NCBI RefSeq assembly: GCF_050003625.1 | Contig: NC_134397.1 | Coordinates: 68,980,669 to 69,044,668 of the forward strand | Direction of reading: 5' to 3' | Length of the DNA: 64,000 bases | Origin: Haematobia irritans | Taxonomy: Eukaryota > Arthropoda > Insecta > Diptera > Muscidae | Shown here: positions 56,930-64,000 of the stretch, in pieces | Layout of the letters: each line of letters begins with the position of its first letter | Numbering within the stretch: the first letter of the stretch is position 1 | The notes under the pieces: generated by a model | Database searches by the model: none | What the model saw: the letters and a program-made list of their open reading frames with translations, nothing else | What the model was told of the DNA's origin: nothing | Position numbers and translations under genes: made by a program

Positions 56930-57252
56930 ATGATTTGCGGAAAGCATTTCATTTAAAAAAAAGTGCTACAGAGACGCATCGAATGCTTGTCGAGGCACAT
57001 GGTGATCATGCTCTAGCAGAAGCAACATGCGAAAGCATGGTTTCAACGTTTCAGACGTAATGATTTTTATGTGAGAAATGAAGAACGTGGAAGACCACCA
57101 AAAAAATTGAAGACGCCGAATTGGATGGAGAATTGGACACTTTGAGTCGAAAGAAAATGGCAGCAATGTTAAATGTTCACGCACATCAAACAATTTTTGA
57201 CCGTTTAAAAGCTATAGGAAAGCTCCAAAAGTGTGGAAAATGGGTGCCACAT
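56930..57252 (+). pseudogene. Mariner (mellifera-like) transposase, N-terminal remnant
   Basis: The frame reads DDLRKAFHLKKSATETHRML, AHGDHALAEATC. It then shifts at the WFQRF motif to FRRNDFYVRNEERGRPPKK, and shifts again to MAAMLNVHAHQTIFDRLKAI and KCGKWVPH. These are the two helix-turn-helix regions and the WVPHEL linker of mariner transposases. Sequence past WVPH is not family-like, so the whole catalytic domain is gone. Terminal repeats were not identified. Confidence 0.75.
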
Positions 57253-57422
57253 TTCATGCCGTTATACCTGGTAGAAGACAGAAAAATTACGATATTTAAA
57301 AATGTTTACCTTTTCTTAAATTAAAATACAACAACATAATTTTAACTGTGGTAATTTCACTCTTCTGAGACGCTTGGAAATAAGACATTCTGTTTTTTTA
57401 TATTCTCCAACATAGGATGGTG

Positions 57423-58079
57423 CACTGAAAAAAATATTGTCGTGAGGTCAAAGATTTCATGTCTTTAAAATACGAATACAAATTTTGCTTAGCATAGAAG
57501 ACGCATTTCTCCAAAATAAAGTTATTTTCCTTGTCCAAAAGTCGATAAACTTTTCAATGAAGTCGTATTGTCCTTATAATTAAGTGATTTGACTTAAAAA
57601 TGGGTATCTTAACATGAAAGAAAAAATTTATAGGCTAAGGTCAACTTGACTTTAATAATTCAGAAAAATTCTTTAAATTTGATGAAATTGTCTTTAAATT
57701 TGTTGTCTTTTTGCATCTTGACTACAAAGCAAAAAATCGTTCAAATATAGGACATGTTTTTCAACACTTTATTTTAAAGACGCGTTTTATTTGAAACATA
57801 GCATAATTTCTACTGGAAGTCGAGTCTTATTTTGGAAAATAAAGTTGCCGTTAACTCGTTTTTAAAGGGCTTTGATAGCATATGAAGAAAAAAAGCTGAG
57901 AAAGCGAAAAATTAAAATTTGCTTCCTAGAAGCAAGTACACAAAACCTAAATTTAAAAGAGAATTGTGTCTTAAAAGTATCCTTACTTGTATTCTCCGCT
58001 TCTTTGGCTCGGAATCAATACCAAGTTTTTTTAAAGTAAAGACAAAATCTTTGGAACCGAGTATGCTTTTTTTTCAGTG
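57423..58079 (+). mobile_element. CACTG-MITE family 1, full copy (657 bp)
   Basis: CACTGAAAAAAATATTGTCG to CTTTTTTTTCAGTG, flanked by TG on both sides (57421-57422, 58080-58081). Removing it restores an INE-like hairpin (GGATGGTGGAGGG), so the insertion point is directly visible. Confidence 0.8.
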
Positions 58080-58394
58080 TGGAGGGTATAAACTTACTTT
58101 GGCATGCAAGACGTCGAAATATTGGTCTCAGACCCTATACAGTACATATCGTGGTGAAATTCGGAGTCGATGTAGCCATGTCGGTCCGTCCGTCCGTCTG
58201 TCTGTGGAAATCACGCTAACGACTATGGTGTTGTAACTGTGTTATATCATACTACTTTGAGGCATAGCCTCTATATATACCGATCCCCAGATTTACCTTA
58301 CGGAGCCGCCCAGAAGAGCAAATCTCATTTGTCACGTGATGTTAGTATATGCCGTTTAACAACCATGCAGAAATTGGTCTTAATCGGTCTTTAT

Positions 58395-58646
58395 TTTAAA
58401 TTTTTCTCTCTTGTTCATATTTTTAATGGGTAATTTTAATTTTTTGTTTCAAATAGATTACATAACAGTAAAAATTATTCACAAACTTCACATCCAAAAC
58501 ACTGAATTCGGATCACACCTTAAGAAGTGATGAAAATTCAGTGCAACGACACAACGGTTAAATTAATCGGTTCTGCGCCAATTTTGCACCACTTCCGGAT
58601 CCAAAAAGAACATATTCAATACATATTTGGGTTGTTTTGCTGGGTA
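58395..58646 (-). mobile_element. MITE family 3, truncated
   Basis: Only one end (TTTTGCTGGG followed by TA) and the inner half (CACTTCCGGATCCAAAAAGA) are present. Confidence 0.5.
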
Positions 58647-58729
58647 TGTATTGCCCCCCATATAAAACGATCTCCAGATTTGATTTCCAGAGATTCCCGG
58701 AGATGCAAATTTCATTATGATTTGACGGC

Positions 58730-59120
58730 AATGATTTTCTTCTTTACTTTTAGTTACTCTTTGCTTCTATGGGAGGGTGTAATTTTGTGATCTGCAGTTA
58801 GAAGGTACAACAGGGCATTAAGTATTCCTGGTCTTAACAACGTTTTGTGAAAATCTCAAAATGTGGAGTATAAATTTCGCGCATGTAAGTTTATTCTACC
58901 TATAAAACAGTTTCGGCATATAGTATAGGGCCCCTAATACCATGCAAAAATTGTATATAAACCGTTCCCCAAATTTGACTTCTGGAGTCACACTTAAAAA
59001 AAAAAGTTTACTTGGATCCAAAGGTTTTGACCTTCCCTTAAGGATTTTGGTATTGATTCCGAGCCAAAGAGGCGGCTTGTGTAAAACAAGGACGTTTTTA
59101 GGGGCCTACGTAGCTTTCAA
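58730..59120. mobile_element. Pieces of MITE families 2 and 1
   Basis: 58730-58915 resembles family 2 (GGGAGGGTGTAATTTTGTGA, CTGCAGTTAGAAGGTACAAC). 58986-59110 resembles a family-1 start (GGTATTGATTCCGAGCCAAA). A short INE-like stretch separates them. Confidence 0.4.
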
Positions 59121-59339
59121 TCAATAAAAATTAAAATTTGGATTCAGATCTCATTTGTAGAATTTTCATTGTCTTTGTGCGATATATTAACCCTAGCTTT
59201 GGCGCCAATTTTTTTTTACATTATCTGCCAATATTTACATTTGTAAATATTTTGTTTCCTTTGTTATTTTTAGCTTCGCAACTACTGTTTTTTCTTTGTT
59301 TGCCTTCTTATATTCGCTACAAATAACATATTGTTGTTT

Positions 59340-60483
59340 TTTACATAATTTGTTCATTATTGAAATCGGTTCAGAGTTAGATACATATCTTTCGCCCGAT
59401 ATAAACCCATATTACCACAGAGGCCAAAGTTTTACTCCGATTTACATGAAATTTTGCAAACGGTTTTGAATTAACATTCTAACTTTGCATGACAAATTTT
59501 TTTAAATCGCCTCAGATTTAGATATAGGTCCCATATATATCTTTCACCCGATTTATACACATATGACCATATTGTCCTAAATTTTTCTACTATTTACGTG
59601 AAATTTCGCAACATTCTAGGTAGGCATGCCAAATTTTTTCTGAATTAGTGGCGTCAGGCAACAATTCGTGGTTGGTAAAGATGGATTTAAATTGGACAAA
59701 AATCCTCCAAAACTCTAATGAATGCGAATATATAAAAACTTTCGTGAATCTCGTTTTATCGGCCCTAAACCAATTACCAAAAAAATTGAGCATTGTAGAC
59801 ACATTATCGGTGTATCCATACAATTATTGACTATTTCTTTTATGCCTGCACTGAAAAAAAAGCATGCCCGGTCCAAAGATTTTGTCTTTAGTCTAAAAAT
59901 GTTGGTATTGATTCCGAACCAAAGAAGCGGAGAATACAACTAAGGACACTTTTAAGACACAACTCTCTTTTAAATTTGGGTTTTGTGTACTTGCTTCTAG
60001 GAAGCAAATTTTAATATTTCGTTTTTTTCAGCTTTTTTTCTTCATATGCTATCAAAGTTCATTAAAAACGAGTTAACGACAACTTTATTTTCCAAATTCA
60101 GACACGACTTCCAGTAGAAATTATGCTTTAAAATAAAGTGTTGGAAAACATGTCCTATATTTGAACGTTTTTTTTTACTTTGTAGCCAGGATGCAAAATG
60201 AAAAAAAATTTAAAGACAATTTAATTAATTTTAAAGAATTTTTCTGAATTATTAAAGTCAAGTTGATCTTAGCCCAAACATTTTTTCTTTCATGATATGA
60301 TACCCATTTTTAAGTCAAATAACTTAATTATAAGGACAATACGACTTCATTGAAAAGTTCATCGACTTTTGGACAAGGAAAAAAAAACTTTATATTATAG
60401 AAATGCGTCTTGTATGCTAAGCAAAATTTGCATTCGTATTTTAAAGACATGAAATCACTCACTACAATATTTTTTTCAGTGTG
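59340..60483 (-). mobile_element. INE-B fragment with a nested CACTG-MITE
   Basis: Two units with CGGTTCAGAGTTAGATACAT and CAGATTTAGATATAGGTCCC lie left of the MITE at 59849-60481. Neither INE end is visible. Confidence 0.45.
59849..60481 (-). mobile_element. CACTG-MITE family 1, full copy (633 bp)
   Basis: CACTGAAAAAAAAGCATGCC to TTTTTTTCAGTG, flanked by TG on both sides (59847-59848, 60482-60483). Confidence 0.75.
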
Positions 60484-60925
60484 ATGAAGGTGACAGAGGA
60501 TATTCAAAAGTAAAAACCGCTGTGCTACTATGTCACAGTTGCCCAAAATATAAATATTAACATAATAATATAATATAATTAACAAAAAAAAAAGTCAACT
60601 AAAAGTATCTTAAACCCTATATATTTACATTTGTAAATAGTGGCAGATTTTGATGAAAAATACAAAAATTTATTGGAAAACTGCTATATTGCAAAAAATA
60701 TTGTTAAATATGTACATTTTATAAAAGAGCGCGAAAAATTGGCCACTGAGTCCAAAGCGCATAAAAATCGGATAAAAATATTTGAAATGACAAGAGTTTC
60801 AAAAAAGAAATGTTTTGTGTAGTTTTGGAATCCGTATATGGCTTTGCGGATTGGATTCGCATATAGTGCCAGCGCTAGGGCTAATAAACCTATTCACGTA
60901 TAAACTAATACCTGTTTTCTTAATT
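60484..60925. other. Unassigned stretch with a 60-codon ORF
   Basis: A 60-residue Lys-rich reading (60640-60822, MADFDEKYKNLLENCYIAKN) has a helical look but is AT-driven. No upstream promoter or splice context supports it, and no family is recognised. Confidence 0.25.
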
Positions 60926-62474
60926 AAAACAAGTATATACGGCCGTAAGTTCGGCCAGGCCGAAGCTTATGTACCCTCCACCATGGATTGCGTAGAAACG
61001 TCTACTGAAGCCGATGGCAAGGTATCATAAAACTTCCTAACAACGTAATATATACCACATAGTCCATACGTGGTATATATAAAACTACAAAAGGGCCGAT
61101 TAAATTAAGTTTAAAGTTTCTATAGAAATAAAATTTTGACAAAATTTTCTATAGAAATAAAATTTGGAAAAAATTTTCTACAGAAATAAAATTTTGACAA
61201 AATTTTCTATAGAAATAAAATTTTGTCAAAATTTTCTATAGAAATAAAATTTTGACAAAATTTTCTATAAAAATAAAATTTTGACAAAATTTTCTATAGA
61301 AATAACATTTTGACAATGTTTTCTATAAAAATAAAATTTTGGTAGATTATTTTTGGCTCGAGTGGCAACCATGATTATGAACCGATATGGACCAATTTTT
61401 GTTTGATTGGGGATCGGCTATATATAACTATAGACCGATATGGACCAATTTTGGCATGGTTATTAGCGGCCTTATACTAACACCACGTTGCAAATTTCAA
61501 CCGGATCGGATGAATTTTACTCCTCCAAGAGGCTCCGGAGATCAAATCTGGGGAACGGTTTATATGGGGGCTATATATAATTATGGACCGATATGGACCA
61601 ATTCTTGCGTGTTTGTTAGAGACCAAATTCTAATATCATGTTCCAAAATTCAACCGGATCGGATTAATTTTACTCCTCCAAGAGGCTCCGGAGGTCAAAT
61701 CTGGGGATCGGCTTATATGGGGGCTATATATAATTATGGGTCGATGTGGACCAATTTTTGCATGGTCATTAGAGAACATATACCAACACCATGTACCAAA
61801 TTTCAGCCACATCGGATGAAATTTGCTTCTCTTAGAGGCTCCTCATGCCAAATCGGGGGATCGGTTTATATAGGAGCTATATATAATTATGGACCGATGT
61901 GGACCAATTTTTGCATGGTTGTTAGAGACCATATAATAACACCATGTACCAAATTTCAGCCGGATCGGATAAAATTTGCTTCTTTTAAAGCAATCGCAAG
62001 CCAAATTTGGGGTCCGTTTATATGGTGGCTATACGTAAAAGTGGACCGATATGGACCAATTTTTGCATGGTTGTTAGAGACCATATACTAACACCATGTA
62101 CCAAATTTCAGCCGGATCGGATGAAATTTGCTTGTCTTAGAGCAATCACAGGCCAAATTTGGGGGTCCCTTTATATGGGGGCTATACGTTAAAGTGGACC
62201 GATATGGCCCATTTGCAATACCATCCGACCTACATCAATAACAACTACTTGTGCCAAGTTTCAAGTCGATAGCTTGTTTCGTTCGGAAGTTAGCGTGATT
62301 TCAACAGACGGACGGACGGACGGACGGACGGACGGACGGACATGCTCAGATCGACTCAGAATTTCACCACGACCCAGAATATATGTACTTTATGGGGTCT
62401 TAGAGCAATATTTCGATGTGTTACAAACGGAATGACAAAGTTAATATACCCCCATCCTATGGTGGAGGGTATAA
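60926..62474 (+). mobile_element. INE-A element, full length (1.55 kb)
   Basis: AAACAAGTATATACGGCCGT start, leader, 29-bp array (61105-61340), five or six 153-bp units (61380-62220), a (GACG)n-type run at 62308-62341, and the hairpin CCCCCATCCTATGGTGG with GGGTATAAAA. The 234-codon reading at 61387-62091 follows from five head-to-tail 51-codon units. Confidence 0.7.
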
Positions 62475-62580
62475 AAAGTTAAACCATAGATGCAAAAACC
62501 TCAAAATAAGTCTTAGCCTTTAGTATTTTTATTTTAAACCTAAAGATTCAATACTTCAGTTGATTTAAATCAAAACTGTT

Positions 62581-64000
62581 TTTATACCCACCACCATAAA
62601 ATGGTGACGGGGGTATAATAAGTTTGTCATTCCATTTGTAACACATCGAAATATCGATTTCCGACTATATAAAGTATATATATTCTTGATCAGGGAGAAA
62701 TTCTAAGACGATATAAGCATGTCCGTCTGTCCGTCTGTCTGTCTGTCTGTTGTAATCACGCTACAGCCTTGAATAATGGTGCTATCGTCCCCAAATTTGG
62801 CACAGATTAGTTTTTTGTTTGCAGGCAGGTCAAGTTCGAAGATGGGCTATATCGGTCCAAGTTTTGATATAGTCCCCATATAAACCGACCTCCCGATTTG
62901 GGGTCTTGGGCCTATAAAAACCGTAGTTTTTATCAGATTTGCCTGAAATTGGAAATCCAGAGGTATTTTGGGACCATAAAGAGGTGTGTTGAAAATGGTC
63001 CGTATCGGTCCATGTTTTGATATAGCCTCCATATAGACCGATCTCCGAATTTTGCTTCTTGGGCGTCTAGAAACAGTATTTTCTATCCGATTTGTATGAA
63101 ATTTAAAATCTAGAGGTATTTTGGGACCATAAAGAGGTGAGTCGAAAATGGTCCGTATCGGTCCATGTTTTGATATAGCCCCCATATAAACCAACTTCCC
63201 GATTTGGAGTCTTGGGCCTATAAAAACCGTAGTTTTTTTCAAATTTGCCTGAAATTGGAAATATAGAGGTATTTGGGGACCATAAAAAGGTGTGCCGAAA
63301 ATGGTGCCCATCGGTCCATGTTTTGGTATAGCCCCCATATAGACCTATATCCCGATTTTGCTTCTAGGGCTTCTAGAAACTATATTTACAATACGATTTG
63401 CCTGAAATTGGAAATCTAGAGGTATTTGAGGACCATAAAAAGGTGTGCCGAAAATGCTTCTCATCGGTCCATGTTTCGATATAGGCCCCATAGAGACTGA
63501 TCTCCCGATTTTGCCTCTTGGGCTTCTAGAAACTATATTTTCTATCCGATTTTCCTGAAATTGAAAATCTAGAGTTCTTTTGGGGCCATAAAAAGGTGTG
63601 CCGAAAATGGTGCCCATCGGTCCATTTTTTGGTATAGCCCCCATATAGACCGATCTCCCGATTTTGCTTCTTGGGCTTCTAGAAACTATATTTACCATCC
63701 GCTTTACCTGAAATTGTTGAGCGTCTATAAACTGTATTTATTACCCGAATTGCCTGAAATTCGAAATCTAGAGGTATTTTTAGACCACGAATAAGTGTGC
63801 CGAAATTGAGGTATATCGGTCCATTTTTTGGTATAACCCCCATATAGACTGATCTCTCGATTTTTACTTCTTGGACGTCTGGAGACTATGTTTTCTAGCC
63901 GATTTGTTTGAAATTCTGGAGGTATTTTAAGATCACAAATATGTGAGTAGCAAATGGTACCTGTCGGTCCATGTTTTGGTATAGCCCTCATATACACCGA
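62581..64000 (-). mobile_element. INE-C element, continues right of the window
   Basis: The hairpin end ACCCACCACCATAAAATGG is at 62586. TTGTCATTCC, a GTCCGTCTGTCCGTC run and about eight units built on CATATAGACCGATCTCCCGA (spacing roughly 150-160 bp) follow up to the window edge. Confidence 0.65.

Larger units (their letters stand above)
57391..58985 (-). mobile_element. INE-like element with several nested MITE pieces
   Basis: The hairpin end (TCTCCAACATAGGATGGTG) is split by a family-1 MITE and resumes GGAGGGTATAAAC at 58081. GTCCGTCCGTCCGTC follows, then units with CGATCCCCAGATTTACC. It is further interrupted by a family-3 piece (58395-58646) and a family-2 piece (58730-58915). Confidence 0.5.

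Noticed and set aside
60640..60822. 60-codon Lys-rich ORF
   Set aside because: No supporting context; kept only as a note in the unassigned stretch.

Overview
The window is AT-rich, repeat-dense insect DNA and fits a calyptrate fly (Muscidae, a house, stable or horn fly type). Two things point there: a gene for a Drosophila-style low-complexity C2H2 zinc-finger protein, and a repeat set of INE-1/DINE-1-like elements, a fly tRNA-type SINE, an irritans-subfamily mariner close to Himar1, and ITmD37E and rosa-like transposons. There are no prokaryotic genes, rRNA, CRISPR arrays or intact viral genes.

One host gene accounts for almost all real coding sequence. It lies on the minus strand and I join it from four coding exons at 55647-55156, 28739-27978, 27478-27332 and 22852-21386. 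Every junction has GT/AG sites and every intron is phase 0. The predicted protein is 955 residues. It has an acidic N-terminus, a His/Gln-rich stretch, a Ser/Thr/Asn-rich middle, two C2H2 fingers near residues 785-833, then poly-Ala and poly-Gln. A splice acceptor at 55776/55775 shows that the 5'UTR is itself spliced, so the promoter lies further right, possibly outside the window. The first coding intron is about 26.4 kb and is filled with transposons.

Region by region: 1-21 kb (downstream of the gene) holds INE-like elements, MITEs, a dead mariner, a SINE and one possible short plus-strand ORF at 2.8 kb. 21.4-28.7 kb holds exons 4, 3 and 2, with a SINE fragment, an INE-like copy and a piggyBac-type MITE in the introns. 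28.7-55.1 kb is the big intron. It holds a rosa-like remnant, two head-to-tail INE-A elements, less repetitive DNA with internal duplications, a LINE end, INE-C, a SINE, a Tc1 remnant, and two ITmD37E copies nested in older repeats. 55.2-55.8 kb is exon 1. 55.8-64 kb holds more MITEs, a mariner remnant and INE-like elements.

The repeats are well enough preserved to read target-site duplications and a relative order of insertion. Three INE-like subfamilies (A, B and C; strand is given with the terminal hairpin at the 3' end) share an internal period of about 153 bp. Because 153 is a multiple of three, they produce long spurious ORFs. The main candidates for something little described are a CACTG-ended MITE family with 2-bp TA/CA/TG target duplications in five copies, the shared 153-bp architecture, and several triple-nested insertions. 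I see no new enzymatic or defence system.
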